Origin: Clostridium sp.
GTDB taxonomy: Bacteria > Bacillota > Clostridia > Clostridiales > Clostridiaceae
DNA length: 47,306 nucleotides
Assembly (NCBI RefSeq): GCF_029267215.1
Contig: NZ_JARIDH010000062.1
Location: 1-47,306 of the forward strand
Reading direction: 5' to 3'
Notes under the pieces: model-generated
Seen by the model: the letters and a program-made list of their open reading frames with translations, nothing else
The model's database searches: none
Told to the model about the DNA's origin: nothing
Shown here: piece after piece, positions 7,368 through 16,053 of the stretch
How the letters are laid out: every line of letters starts with the position of its first letter
How positions within the stretch are numbered: position 1 is the stretch's first letter
Made by a program: the position numbers and the translations under genes

Positions 7368-9542
7368 GTGAAAGAAATAAAACTTTACTTAGAAGGATTA
7401 AATTGTGCTGGATGTGCTGGCAAAATAGAAGATAGAGTAAATAAATTAAAAGAGGTTGATGAAGCAATTTTAAATTTTTCAACTAAACTTCTTTTAATAA
7501 ATCCAAAAGAGGATGTTCAAGATGAAGTTGTTGAAAAAAAGGTTAAAAAAATTGTTTTAGACTTAGAACCTGATGTAAAAGTTCTAAAAGAATCTGATAA
7601 AAATAAAATGAAACATTTAGATGGTGGATGTTCCTGCCATGGTGAACATGGACATGGCCATGATAAAAAGCAATCAATAAGTAAGTTTGGAATTGAGAAA
7701 ATAGAGATTTTAAGATTAGGTATTGCTATTTGTTTATTTGTAATAGGAATGATTGTTAATTTAGATAAAATTTATGAATTTATAATATTTGGAGCTGCTT
7801 ATATCTTAGCAGGAGGAGAAGTTCTTTTAGGAGCTTTCAGAAATATATTAAAAGGTCAAATTTTTGATGAAAACTTCTTAATGAGTATTGCAACTATTGG
7901 TGCCTTTGCAATAGGTGAGTTTCCAGAAGGTGTTGCAGTAATGTTATTCTTTGAAATAGGTGAGTTGTTCCAAGATTATGCTGTAAATAAATCAAGAAAT
8001 TCAATATCAGATTTAATGAATATAAGACCTGACTATGCTAATTTAATAAGTCTTACAGGAGAAGAACAAAAAGTTTCACCTGAAAATGTACAGGTAGGTT
8101 CAATAATTGTTGTTAAAGCAGGTGAAAAAGTACCACTAGATGGTGTTGTACTTTCAGGTGAAGCCACATTAGATGTATCAGCTTTAACTGGGGAATCCTT
8201 ACCTAAAGAAGTTGAGAAAAAAGATGAGGTATTAGCAGGTTCAATAAATAAAAGTGGATTATTAAAAATAAAGGTTACTAAAAGTTTTGGAGAATCAACT
8301 GTATCAAAAATCTTAGATTTAGTAGAAAATGCAGGTAATAAGAAATCTCCAACAGAGAAGTTTATAACTAAGTTTGCAAGATATTATACACCAGTAGTTG
8401 TTTTCTCAGCATTAGCCCTAGCTTTCCTACCACCATTACTTATAAGTGGTGAAAGTTTATCAGAGTGGGTTGGAAGAGCATTAATATTTTTAGTTGTTTC
8501 TTGTCCTTGTGCATTGGTTGTATCAATTCCACTAGGATATTTTGGTGGAATAGGATTAGCTTCTAAAAATGGGATTTTAGTAAAAGGAAGTAACTATTTA
8601 GAAGCATTAAATAATGTTGATAGTATAGTTTTTGATAAAACTGGTACACTAACAAAAGGTATATTTAAAGTTAAAAAATCACAAAGTACAAGTAAATTAA
8701 GTAGTGATGAATTACTAGAATTAGGAGCTTATGCAGAATATTATTCAAATCACCCAATTGCAAAGTCAATAGTAAGTGCATTTGATAAAGAAATAAATAA
8801 ATCCTTAATATCAAATTATGAAGAGATTCCTGGAAAAGGTATAAAAGTTCTTATTGATGGAAGTGTTATATTAGCTGGTAATATGAAGTTAATGAATTTA
8901 TATAATATAGATGTAACACACATAGAAGAAATAGGAACAGTAGTTTATTTAGCAAATGAAACAAAAGAATTAGGATATATAGTTATTTCAGATGAATTAA
9001 AAGAAGATTCTAAGGAAGCAATAAGTGGATTAAAAGAAGTTGGCGTAAAAGAAATAATAATGTTAACTGGAGATAATCAAAAGGTTGGAGAGGCAGTTGC
9101 TAAGGAATTAGAGGTTGATAAAGCATACTGTAATTTATTACCTCAGGATAAAGTTGAAAAATTAGAAGAGTTATTTAATAAAAATAGCAAAGAAAAGAAA
9201 ATTGCCTTTGTTGGAGATGGTATAAATGATGCCCCAGTACTGGCTAGAGCTGATATAGGAATAGCTATGGGTGGTTTAGGATCAGATGCAGCAATAGAGG
9301 CAGCAGATGTTGTAATAATGGATGATGAACCAAGTAAGATAATAAATGCAATAAAAATTGCTAAGAGAACTAACAAAATAGTATGGCAAAATATAATATT
9401 TGCACTCTCAATAAAGGTTATAATATTAATATTTGGAGCTTTAGGAATGGCTAATATGTGGGAAGCTGTATTTGGTGATGTAGGGGTAACATTAATAGCT
9501 ATTTTAAATTCAAGTAGAATATTAAAAAGTAAGAATTATTAA
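7368..9542 (+). CDS. cadA: Zn/Cd/Pb-exporting P1B-type ATPase
   Basis: The membrane pump exports divalent soft metals using ATP. An N-terminal heavy-metal domain has GLNCAGC (Cys13, Cys16), followed by a Cys/His-rich linker at 84-98. The TGES actuator motif is at 274-277, the transmembrane CPC at 379-381, the phosphorylated Asp423 in DKTGT, the nucleotide-binding HP at 462-463, and GDGINDAP near residue 620. Lys683 in the seventh helix and Asp704-x-Gly706 in the eighth are marks of the Zn/Cd/Pb subclass (P1B-2) rather than Cu pumps. Translation starts at GTG behind AAAGGAGG; no ATG fits the frame nearby. The upstream sensor and operator imply metal-induced expression. Confidence 0.93.
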   Translation: MKEIKLYLEGLNCAGCAGKIEDRVNKLKEVDEAILNFSTKLLLINPKEDVQDEVVEKKVKKIVLDLEPDVKVLKESDKNKMKHLDGGCSCHGEHGHGHDKKQSISKFGIEKIEILRLGIAICLFVIGMIVNLDKIYEFIIFGAAYILAGGEVLLGAFRNILKGQIFDENFLMSIATIGAFAIGEFPEGVAVMLFFEIGELFQDYAVNKSRNSISDLMNIRPDYANLISLTGEEQKVSPENVQVGSIIVVKAGEKVPLDGVVLSGEATLDVSALTGESLPKEVEKKDEVLAGSINKSGLLKIKVTKSFGESTVSKILDLVENAGNKKSPTEKFITKFARYYTPVVVFSALALAFLPPLLISGESLSEWVGRALIFLVVSCPCALVVSIPLGYFGGIGLASKNGILVKGSNYLEALNNVDSIVFDKTGTLTKGIFKVKKSQSTSKLSSDELLELGAYAEYYSNHPIAKSIVSAFDKEINKSLISNYEEIPGKGIKVLIDGSVILAGNMKLMNLYNIDVTHIEEIGTVVYLANETKELGYIVISDELKEDSKEAISGLKEVGVKEIIMLTGDNQKVGEAVAKELEVDKAYCNLLPQDKVEKLEELFNKNSKEKKIAFVGDGINDAPVLARADIGIAMGGLGSDAAIEAADVVIMDDEPSKIINAIKIAKRTNKIVWQNIIFALSIKVIILIFGALGMANMWEAVFGDVGVTLIAILNSSRILKSKNY

Positions 9543-9564
9543 GTATGGAATTTGTCTAAAATTG

Positions 9565-9593
9565 TTGACACACTAATGTTTATTTGCTATTAT
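9565..9593 (+). promoter_or_regulatory. Strong promoter of a candidate small RNA
   Basis: TTGACA (9565-9570), a 17-base spacer and TATTAT (9588-9593), with an extended -10 TG at 9585-9586. Confidence 0.8.
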
Positions 9594-9599
9594 TACAAA

Positions 9600-9729
9600 G
9601 TAAGAATACTTTCAGGCATAGGGTATAGATTGTAAATAATTCCCTTAAACTTTTATATTAAACATTACGAAATGTTTAAATAGGCTTGTGTGCACGTATG
9701 GTTTTAGCCACGCAAGCCTTATTTTTTTT
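9600..9729 (+). ncRNA. Candidate small RNA, about 130 nt, unrecognised family
   Basis: A near-consensus promoter is followed by structured sequence without a reading frame and then by an intrinsic terminator. Hairpins visible: aaagta/tacttt (9597-9612), possible aggg/ccct pairing, taaacatt/aatgttta (9659-9678), and the terminator stem. It does not match the purine, c-di-GMP, SRP, tmRNA or 6S patterns I know. It could also be a riboswitch-like leader, but rex has its own promoter downstream of the terminator, which favours a free transcript. Confidence 0.6.
9682..9729 (+). terminator. Terminator of the candidate small RNA
   Basis: An 11-bp stem aggcttgtgtg (9682-9692) / cacgcaagcct (9709-9719) with one G-U pair is followed by a long T-run (9722-9729). 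Confidence 0.88.
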
Positions 9730-9877
9730 GCCAAAAATTAATTAAATAAACAAGATAAAATATATTAATAATATTTAATTATATAAAAAAAGTTAAAATA
9801 AAATTGGGAAAAAATATAAAAAATACTCTTTAACATATGTTTTTTTTTGATGGTAAAAACAAAAGAATGTTAAAATA

Positions 9878-9906
9878 TAGACAAAGTTTTCAAGGTATGG
9901 TAATAT
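9878..9906 (+). promoter_or_regulatory. Probable rex promoter
   Basis: TAGACA (9878-9883), a 17-base spacer and TAATAT (9901-9906), with TG at the extended -10 position. The transcript would begin about 100 bases before the rex ATG. The stretch 9730-9877 shows nothing else recognisable. Confidence 0.55.
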
Positions 9907-10010
9907 TTTAAGAGATTAAATTTGTAATTTTATCATTTGAGTTTAAATACAATCTAAAAATTTAATTGCTTTTTAAGCAAAGAAACTATTTAGAAAGAGG
10001 TGCTATTAAA

Positions 10011-10637
10011 ATGGAAAAGAAAAAAGGTATATCTATGGCTGTTATAAAAAGATTACCTAAGTACCATAGATATTTACAAGAATTAATGGAAAATGATGTG
10101 GATAGAATATCTTCAAAAGAATTAAGTGAAAAGATTGGTTTTACTGCATCCCAAATAAGACAGGATTTAAACTGTTTTGGTGATTTTGGGCAGCAGGGAT
10201 ATGGATATAATGTAAAAGAATTATATAATAATATAGGAAGTATCCTAGGATTAACAAAAGACTATAATACAGTAATAATAGGTGCTGGTAATATAGGTCA
10301 GGCTATTGCAAACTATAATAGTTTCGACAAGTTAGGATTTAAATTAAAAGGAATTTTTGATGCTAATCCAAGAATGTTTGGAATAAAAATAAGAGATGTT
10401 GAAATAAAAGATATAGAAGAATTATCAACTTTTGTAAGAGAAAATGATGTAGAAATAGGTATAATATGTGTACCAAGAGATAATGCACAAAAAGTATGTG
10501 ATGAGCTAGTTAAGAGTGGTATTAAGGGGATATGGAACTTCGCTCCAATAGACTTAGAAGTACCAAAAGATGTAACCGTAGAAAATGTTCATTTAAGTGA
10601 AAGTATGATGACTCTAGTATACTTATTAAATCATTAA
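10011..10637 (+). CDS. rex: Redox-sensing transcriptional repressor Rex
   Basis: Rex is a dimeric repressor that leaves DNA when NADH rises relative to NAD+. The 208 residues comprise an N-terminal winged helix (TASQIRQDLNCFGDFGQQGYGY) and a Rossmann domain with the nucleotide loop GAGNIGQAI, ending in a C-terminal helix. The ATG at 10011 is chosen because AGAGGTG lies just upstream and the protein then begins as Rex proteins usually do. The same frame is open from a TTG at 9966, but that codon has no good ribosome site. A terminator and then a near-consensus Rex site precede the butyryl-CoA operon downstream. Confidence 0.95.
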   Translation: MEKKKGISMAVIKRLPKYHRYLQELMENDVDRISSKELSEKIGFTASQIRQDLNCFGDFGQQGYGYNVKELYNNIGSILGLTKDYNTVIIGAGNIGQAIANYNSFDKLGFKLKGIFDANPRMFGIKIRDVEIKDIEELSTFVRENDVEIGIICVPRDNAQKVCDELVKSGIKGIWNFAPIDLEVPKDVTVENVHLSESMMTLVYLLNH

Positions 10638-10746
10638 AATAAAAAACGATTAAATTCTAAATTTGGTTACAATGTTAAAAAATGGTTTATAAATTGAAAA
10701 AAATTAAATAATATATTGAAATATTTTCTATTAAGTTTTATAATTT

Positions 10747-10780
10747 AGTTGAAGTACAGAGGTGCTTCAACTATTTTTTT
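10747..10780 (+). terminator. Intrinsic terminator of rex
   Basis: The 11-bp stem agttgaagtac/gtgcttcaact (one G-U pair), with loop AGAG, is followed by ATTTTTTT. Confidence 0.9.
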
Positions 10781-10788
10781 AATTCTAA

Positions 10789-10806
10789 TTGTTATAAAAT
10801 TAACAA
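10789..10806. promoter_or_regulatory. Rex operator upstream of the crt operon
   Basis: TTGTTATAAAATTAACAA differs at one position from the clostridial Rex consensus TTGTTAA-N4-TTAACAA. It sits inside a perfect 14-bp-arm inverted repeat, aattctaattgtta / taacaattagaatt (10781-10814). It is 131 bases before the crt ATG. A weaker second match, TTGTTAA-ACGA-TTTAAAA, lies at 10884-10901. No promoter hexamers could be assigned with confidence between the two. Confidence 0.8.
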
Positions 10807-10936
10807 TTAGAATTTAGTAATAAATAGTGTAATTATCAAATACTATTATGTAGTGTTGATAAATTAAAGTTGTTAGTTAATTAGTTGTTAAACGATTTAA
10901 AACCATATATTACATGGTATAAAGGGAGGTAAATTT

Positions 10937-11719
10937 ATGGAATTAAAAAATGTAATCTTTGAAAAAGAAGGAAACATTGGGATTCTAACTATTAACAGAC
11001 CTAAAGCTTTAAACGCATTAAATTCTGCAACATTAGAGGATTTAAATACTGTTATAGAGCATATTGAGAATGAAAATGATATATATGTAGTTATTTTAAC
11101 AGGAGCTGGTGAAAAAGCTTTCGTTGCAGGCGCTGATATATCAGAAATGAAAGATTTAAATGAAAAACAGGGTACAGAGTTTGGTATTTTAGGAAATAAA
11201 GTATTTAGAAGATTAGAAGAATTAGACAAGCCTACTATAGCAGCCATCAATGGATTTGCTTTAGGTGGTGGATGTGAAACATCAATGGCTTGTGATATAA
11301 GAATTGCAAGTTCAAAAGCTAAATTTGCACAACCTGAGGTTGGTTTAGGAATTACTCCTGGATTTGGTGGAACTCAAAGATTACCAAGATTAGTTGGTAT
11401 TGGGAAAGCAAAGGAACTTATCTACACAGGTGACATAATAAAAGCTGATGAAGCATTAAGAATTGGATTAGTAAACAAAGTTGTTGAACCAGAAATTTTA
11501 ATGGAAGAAGCTAAGAAAATGGCTGAAAAAATCGCAGCAAATGCTCCAATAGCCCTTAAGTTATGTAAAGATGCTATTAATAGAGGAATGCAAGTTGATA
11601 TAGACTCAGCAATAAATATTGAAGCTGAAGACTTTGGAAAATGCTTCTCTACAGAAGATCAAAAAGAGGGTATGAGTGCTTTTGTAGAAAGAAGAGAAAA
11701 GAATTTTAAAAATAAATAG
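10937..11719 (+). CDS. crt: 3-hydroxybutyryl-CoA dehydratase (crotonase)
   Basis: Crt converts 3-hydroxybutyryl-CoA to crotonyl-CoA in the fermentative butyrate pathway, in the cytosol. At 260 residues it has the full crotonase fold. The oxyanion-hole and acid/base region GGGCE (Glu114) and the second catalytic Glu134 in PEVGLG are spaced 20 residues apart, as in rat crotonase Glu144/Glu164. It is the first gene of the crt-bcd-etfB-etfA-hbd operon, with an AGGGAGG ribosome site and the Rex operator upstream. The next gene starts 45 bases later, behind its own AAGGAGG. Confidence 0.96.
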   Translation: MELKNVIFEKEGNIGILTINRPKALNALNSATLEDLNTVIEHIENENDIYVVILTGAGEKAFVAGADISEMKDLNEKQGTEFGILGNKVFRRLEELDKPTIAAINGFALGGGCETSMACDIRIASSKAKFAQPEVGLGITPGFGGTQRLPRLVGIGKAKELIYTGDIIKADEALRIGLVNKVVEPEILMEEAKKMAEKIAANAPIALKLCKDAINRGMQVDIDSAINIEAEDFGKCFSTEDQKEGMSAFVERREKNFKNK

Positions 11720-11764
11720 TTTTTAAACAAAAATGGTTGTGTGAATTTAAGGAGGTAATTTAAA

Positions 11765-12904
11765 ATGAACTTTCAATTAACAAGAGAACAAGAATTAGTT
11801 AAGCAAATGGTTAGAGAATTCGCTCAAAATGAAGTTAAACCAATAGCTGCAGAGATAGATAGAACTGAAAGATTTCCAATGGAAAACGTTCAAAAAATGG
11901 CTAAGTTAGGAATGATGGGGATTCCATTTAAAAAAGAATTAGGAGGAGCTGGTGGTGATACTTTATCATACATAATAGCTGTTGAAGAGTTATCAAAAGT
12001 TTGTGGTACAACAGGTGTTATACTTTCAGCTCACACTTCTTTATGTGCTTCATTAATAGATCAATTTGGTACTCCAGCACAAAAAGAAAAATATTTAGTG
12101 CCACTTGCTAAAGGAGAACATTTAGGTGCTTTCGGTTTAACTGAGCCAGGAGCAGGTACAGATGCTGCAGGACAACAAACAACAGCAATATTAGAAGGTG
12201 ATAACTATATTTTAAATGGAAGTAAGATTTTTATAACAAATGGTGGAGTTGCAGATACTTTCATAATATTCGCTATGACAGATAAATCACAAGGAACAAG
12301 AGGAATATCAGCTTTCATAGTTGAAAAGAACTTCCCAGGATTCTCAATTGGTAAATTAGAAGACAAAATGGGTATAAGAGCTTCATCAACAACTGAGTTA
12401 ATCATGGAAAATTGTATAGTCCCTAAAGAAAACCTAATAGGAAGAGAAGGAAAAGGCTTTGGAATAGCAATGAAAACATTAGATGGTGGTAGAATTGGTA
12501 TCGCTGCTCAAGCGTTAGGTATTGCAGAGGGGGCTTTAGAAGAAGCCATCGCTTATATAAAAGAAAGAAAACAATTTGGTAGATCTATATCTTCATTCCA
12601 AGGATTACAATGGATGGTAGCAGAAATGGATACTAAAATTGAAGCTGCAAGATTTTTAGTATATAAAGCAGCTTGCTTAAAAGAGGAGGGTAAACCATAT
12701 TCAGCAGACGCCGCAAGAGCCAAATTATTCGCCGCTGAGGTAGCTATGGAAGTAACAACTAAGGCTGTTCAATTATTCGGTGGATATGGATATACTAAGG
12801 AATACCCAGTTGAAAGAATGATGAGAGATGCTAAGATAACTGAAATTTATGAGGGAACTTCAGAGGTTCAAAGAATGGTTATTGCAGGAAGCATATTAAG
12901 ATAA
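11765..12904 (+). CDS. bcd: Butyryl-CoA dehydrogenase
   Basis: Bcd is an FAD acyl-CoA dehydrogenase that reduces crotonyl-CoA to butyryl-CoA. With EtfAB, in clostridia it is known to bifurcate electrons from NADH to crotonyl-CoA and ferredoxin. The 379 residues form a complete protein. The FAD/substrate signature GAFGLTEPGAGTDA lies near residues 119-132, and the catalytic base is Glu363 in IYEGTSE close to the C-terminus. It lies between crt and etfB; the gap to etfB is 18 bases and contains a GGAGGG site. Confidence 0.96.
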   Translation: MNFQLTREQELVKQMVREFAQNEVKPIAAEIDRTERFPMENVQKMAKLGMMGIPFKKELGGAGGDTLSYIIAVEELSKVCGTTGVILSAHTSLCASLIDQFGTPAQKEKYLVPLAKGEHLGAFGLTEPGAGTDAAGQQTTAILEGDNYILNGSKIFITNGGVADTFIIFAMTDKSQGTRGISAFIVEKNFPGFSIGKLEDKMGIRASSTTELIMENCIVPKENLIGREGKGFGIAMKTLDGGRIGIAAQALGIAEGALEEAIAYIKERKQFGRSISSFQGLQWMVAEMDTKIEAARFLVYKAACLKEEGKPYSADAARAKLFAAEVAMEVTTKAVQLFGGYGYTKEYPVERMMRDAKITEIYEGTSEVQRMVIAGSILR

Positions 12905-12922
12905 TTTTAGGAGGGCTTTGAG

Positions 12923-13702
12923 ATGAAAATAGTAGTTTGCTTAAAACAAGTACCAGATACAACAGCTGTTAAAATAGATCCAAAAACAGGAACTCTTATA
13001 AGAGATGGAGTTCCATCAATTATAAATCCAGAGGATAAGCATGCATTAGAGGCTGCTTTACAATTAAAAGATAATAATGGAGCAGAAATTGCTGTAATAA
13101 GTATGGGACCTCCACAAGCTAAAGCTGCATTAAGAGAAGCTTTATGTATGGGAGCTGATAAGGCAATATTAATCACTGATAGAGCCTTCGCAGGGGCTGA
13201 TACATTAGCTACTTCAAAGGCATTAGCAGGGGCATTAAAAAAATTAGAATATGATGTAGTATTCGCTGGAAGACAAGCTATTGATGGAGATACTGCTCAG
13301 GTTGGACCAGAAATAGCAGAACATTTAAATATTCCTCAAGTAACTTATGTTCAAGATGTAAAAGTTGAAGAAGATGGATTATTAGTAAATAGAGCTTTAG
13401 AAGATGGATATGAATTAATAAAAGTTGAGGCTCCAGTTCTTTTAACAGCTATAAAAGAATTAAATGAGCCAAGATATATGAATGTTGGAAATATATTCTC
13501 AACATCTGATGATGAAATCTTAGTATGGTCAGCTGATGATATAGATGTAGATAAAGCTGAATTAGGATTAAAAGGATCTCCAACAAAAGTTAAGAGATCA
13601 ATGACTAAAGAAGCTAAGGGTGCTGGAGAAATAGTTAAAGAGTCACCTAAAGATTCTGTTACTTATGTATTAGGTAAATTAAAAGAGAAACACTACATCT
13701 AA
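12923..13702 (+). CDS. etfB: Electron transfer flavoprotein beta subunit
   Basis: EtfB pairs with EtfA and Bcd in electron transfer from NADH, with bifurcation to ferredoxin in the clostridial complex. The 259 residues begin MKIVVCLKQVPDTT, typical of the family, and contain the adenine-nucleotide-domain segment GRQAIDGDTAQVGPEIAEHL. It is co-transcribed with etfA 21 bases downstream. Membership of the bifurcating group is inferred from the operon rather than from a decisive residue here. Confidence 0.95.
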   Translation: MKIVVCLKQVPDTTAVKIDPKTGTLIRDGVPSIINPEDKHALEAALQLKDNNGAEIAVISMGPPQAKAALREALCMGADKAILITDRAFAGADTLATSKALAGALKKLEYDVVFAGRQAIDGDTAQVGPEIAEHLNIPQVTYVQDVKVEEDGLLVNRALEDGYELIKVEAPVLLTAIKELNEPRYMNVGNIFSTSDDEILVWSADDIDVDKAELGLKGSPTKVKRSMTKEAKGAGEIVKESPKDSVTYVLGKLKEKHYI

Positions 13703-13723
13703 GGATTATGGGAGGTATTTAAG

Positions 13724-14731
13724 ATGAATAAAGCAGATTTTAATGGCGTTTGGGTATTTGCAGAGCAAAGAGAAGGTCAATTACAAAAAGTTTCATTAGA
13801 ATTATTAGGTGAAGGTAGAAAGATTGCTGATAAATTAGGTTCTAAATTAACAGCATTATTAATAGGAAGCAAGGTTGAAAACTTAGTTGAGGATTTATCA
13901 AGACATGGTGCTGATGAAGTATTAGTTGTTGATTCTCCTGAGTTAGAACACTATACAACTGATGGATATACAAAAGCTATTTGTGAGTTAGCTAATGCTA
14001 AAAAACCAAATATAATATTCATAGGAGCAACTTTCATAGGAAGAGATTTAGGTCCAAGAGTTGCGGCTAGATTATCAACTGGTTTAACTGCTGACTGTAC
14101 ATCATTAGATGTTGATGTTGAAAGTGGAGATTTACTAGCAACAAGACCTGCATTTGGTGGTAACTTAATGGCTACAATAGTATGTCCAGATCACAGACCT
14201 CAAATGGCTACTGTAAGACCAGGAGTTTTTGAAAAACTTCCATTAGGCGAAAATGATGCTAAAGTAGAAAAAGTAGACATCAAATTCGATGCTAATGATA
14301 TAAGAACAAAAATAGTTGAAATAATTAAAGAGCATAAAGATATTGTTGATATTTCAGAAGCTAACGTATTAGTTGCTGGTGGTAGAGGTATTGGTTCAGA
14401 AGAAAATTTCAAAATGCTTAAGGAATTAGCAGAAGTTATGAATGGATCAATAGCAGCTTCAAGAGCAGCGGTAGAAAAAGGATGGGTAGATAAAGATTAT
14501 CAAGTTGGACAAACAGGAAAAACTGTTAGACCAAATATATATATAGCTTGTGGTATATCAGGAGCTATTCAACATGCCGCTGGTATGCAGGATTCAGATA
14601 TGATAATAGCTATAAATAAAGATGCCAGTGCTCCAATAATGAAACTTGCAGATTATGCAATAGTTGGGGATGTAAATAAAGTAATTCCAGAATTCATAGC
14701 TCAATTAAAAGCTATGAAGGAGGAAGCTTAG
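13724..14731 (+). CDS. etfA: Electron transfer flavoprotein alpha subunit
   Basis: The 335-residue FAD-binding subunit has the signature VLVAGGRGIGSEENF followed by the FAD loop region VGQTGKTVRPNIYIACGISG, in the C-terminal half. There is no N-terminal ferredoxin domain, as some EtfA proteins have. It follows etfB with a GGGAGG ribosome site. A large hairpin separates it from hbd. Confidence 0.95.
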   Translation: MNKADFNGVWVFAEQREGQLQKVSLELLGEGRKIADKLGSKLTALLIGSKVENLVEDLSRHGADEVLVVDSPELEHYTTDGYTKAICELANAKKPNIIFIGATFIGRDLGPRVAARLSTGLTADCTSLDVDVESGDLLATRPAFGGNLMATIVCPDHRPQMATVRPGVFEKLPLGENDAKVEKVDIKFDANDIRTKIVEIIKEHKDIVDISEANVLVAGGRGIGSEENFKMLKELAEVMNGSIAASRAAVEKGWVDKDYQVGQTGKTVRPNIYIACGISGAIQHAAGMQDSDMIIAINKDASAPIMKLADYAIVGDVNKVIPEFIAQLKAMKEEA

Positions 14732-14770
14732 TATAAAATTAATATATAACAAGGGTGAATTTATAAAATT

Positions 14771-14829
14771 TTTAATTAATGGTAAAAGGTTTTTCTGATT
14801 TTTTTAAATTAGAAAAACCTAATTAAAAA
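14771..14829 (+). promoter_or_regulatory. Large hairpin between etfA and hbd
   Basis: An inner 13-bp stem, aggtttttctgat (14787-14799) / attagaaaaacct (14808-14820), is extended outward by ttttaatta/taattaaaa across an asymmetric loop. It is followed by A-rich rather than T-rich sequence and then the hbd ribosome site. It is more likely an mRNA processing or stability element than a terminator. Confidence 0.6.
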
Positions 14830-14850
14830 GAGATTTAGGAGGAAGTTAAT

Positions 14851-15699
14851 ATGGAAAAGATTTTTGTAATTGGTGCAGGTACAATGGGGGCTGGAATTGT
14901 CCAAGCATTCGCACAAAAAGGATATGAAGTAATAGTTAGAGATATAAAAGACGAGTTTGTTGATAGAGGAATTAATGGAATTAACAAAGGTCTTACTAAG
15001 TTAGTTTCTAAAGGAAAAATAACAGAGGAAGATAAAGAAGCAGTTTTATCAAGAATTTCTGGAACAACTGATTTAAGTTTAGCTGCTGACTGCGACTTAG
15101 TTATAGAGGCTGCAGTTGAAAACATGGAAATCAAAAAGCAAATATTTGCTGAGTTAGATAAGATATGTAAAGAAGAAACTATCTTAGCTTCAAATACATC
15201 TTCATTATCAATAACTGAGGTGGCTTCAGCTACAAATAGACCAGATAGAGTTATAGGAATGCATTTCTTTAATCCTGCAACAATAATGAAACTTGTTGAA
15301 GTAATAAGAGGCATGGCTACTTCACAAGAAACTTTTGATAAAGTAAAATCTATTTCAGAAGCTATAGGAAAAACTCCAGTAGAAGTTGCTGAGGCTCCTG
15401 GATTTGTAGTTAATAGAATACTTATACCTATGATAAATGAAGCTGTTGGAATATATGCAGAAGGAATAGCTTCAGTTGAAGATATAGATACTTCAATGAA
15501 ATTAGGAGCTAATCATCCAATGGGACCTTTAGCTTTAGGTGATTTAATAGGATTAGATGTTTGTTTAGCTATCATGGATGTATTATTTAAAGAAACTGGA
15601 GACAGTAAATATAGAGCTCACAGTCTTTTAAGAAAGTATGTTAGAGCTGGATGGTTAGGAAGAAAATCTGGTAAAGGTTTCTACAATTATAACTCATAA
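14851..15699 (+). CDS. hbd: 3-hydroxybutyryl-CoA dehydrogenase
   Basis: Hbd reduces acetoacetyl-CoA to 3-hydroxybutyryl-CoA with a nicotinamide cofactor. The 282 residues match clostridial Hbd in length. The N-terminal Rossmann motif is [11 protein letters not shown], the catalytic residues Ser117, His138 (MHFFNPA), Glu150 and Asn188 are in place, and the C-terminal motif is [11 protein letters not shown]. It is the last gene of the operon. The thiolase that would supply acetoacetyl-CoA is not in this window. The ribosome site is AGGAGG, immediately after the large hairpin. Confidence 0.96.
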   Translation: MEKIFVIGAGTMGAGIVQAFAQKGYEVIVRDIKDEFVDRGINGINKGLTKLVSKGKITEEDKEAVLSRISGTTDLSLAADCDLVIEAAVENMEIKKQIFAELDKICKEETILASNTSSLSITEVASATNRPDRVIGMHFFNPATIMKLVEVIRGMATSQETFDKVKSISEAIGKTPVEVAEAPGFVVNRILIPMINEAVGIYAEGIASVEDIDTSMKLGANHPMGPLALGDLIGLDVCLAIMDVLFKETGDSKYRAHSLLRKYVRAGWLGRKSGKGFYNYNS

Positions 15700-15796
15700 T
15701 ATTGGATGTTTATAAATTTTTATTATATAAAATGTTAAAAAATATAATTGTGGCTTGAAATTAAGAGTTGCTTAATAAGATTGATGTAATAGTGAA

Positions 15797-15829
15797 AAAG
15801 AGGTTGATTTTTTTCAACTTCTTTTTTTT
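15797..15829 (+). terminator. Terminator of the crt-hbd operon
   Basis: A stem aagaggttga (15799-15808) / tcaacttctt (15814-15823) is followed by a T-run. Confidence 0.85.
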
Positions 15830-15838
15830 ATTGTATTA

Positions 15839-15957
15839 ATGAATATCACAGGTTCTACATGTGGTTCTAAAAAGCTTATAGCTATGCGGATAAAAATAAC
15901 TTTAAAGAAGTAGTATATTTAGGTTTATTAGCAATGTTTAAGATTTTGAAAAACTAA
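15839..15957 (+). pseudogene. Possible short decayed coding remnant
   Basis: A 24-codon frame (15839-15913) begins MNITGSTCGSKKLIAM. A second frame then continues from 15889 as DKNNFKEVVYLGLLAMFKIL, stopping at 15957. Both have protein-like composition, so together they could be a frameshifted fragment of a lost gene. There is no ribosome site and no recognised family. Chance cannot be excluded. Confidence 0.25.
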
Positions 15958-16053
15958 TAAAAAATATATTTGAATATTTATTAAGATCATATTTAGAAAA
16001 AAATTAGAGCATTAGTGAAATCTAATGATTTTATTTATGATTATTATTAAAAA

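Noticed and set aside
9600-9729. Reading the structured RNA as a known riboswitch (purine, cobalamin, c-di-GMP, fluoride)
   Set aside because: None of the invariant core sequences of these classes is present, and a separate promoter lies between it and rex.
9966-10010. Longer rex starting at TTG 9966
   Set aside because: The extra 15 residues are atypical for Rex and lack a ribosome site, while the ATG at 10011 has one.
14835-15314. 159-codon minus-strand frame opposite hbd, and similar long frames opposite groEL, guaB and bcd
   Set aside because: They are opposite well-conserved genes, have no ribosome sites and show Ser/Ile/Leu-rich composition typical of antisense frames.
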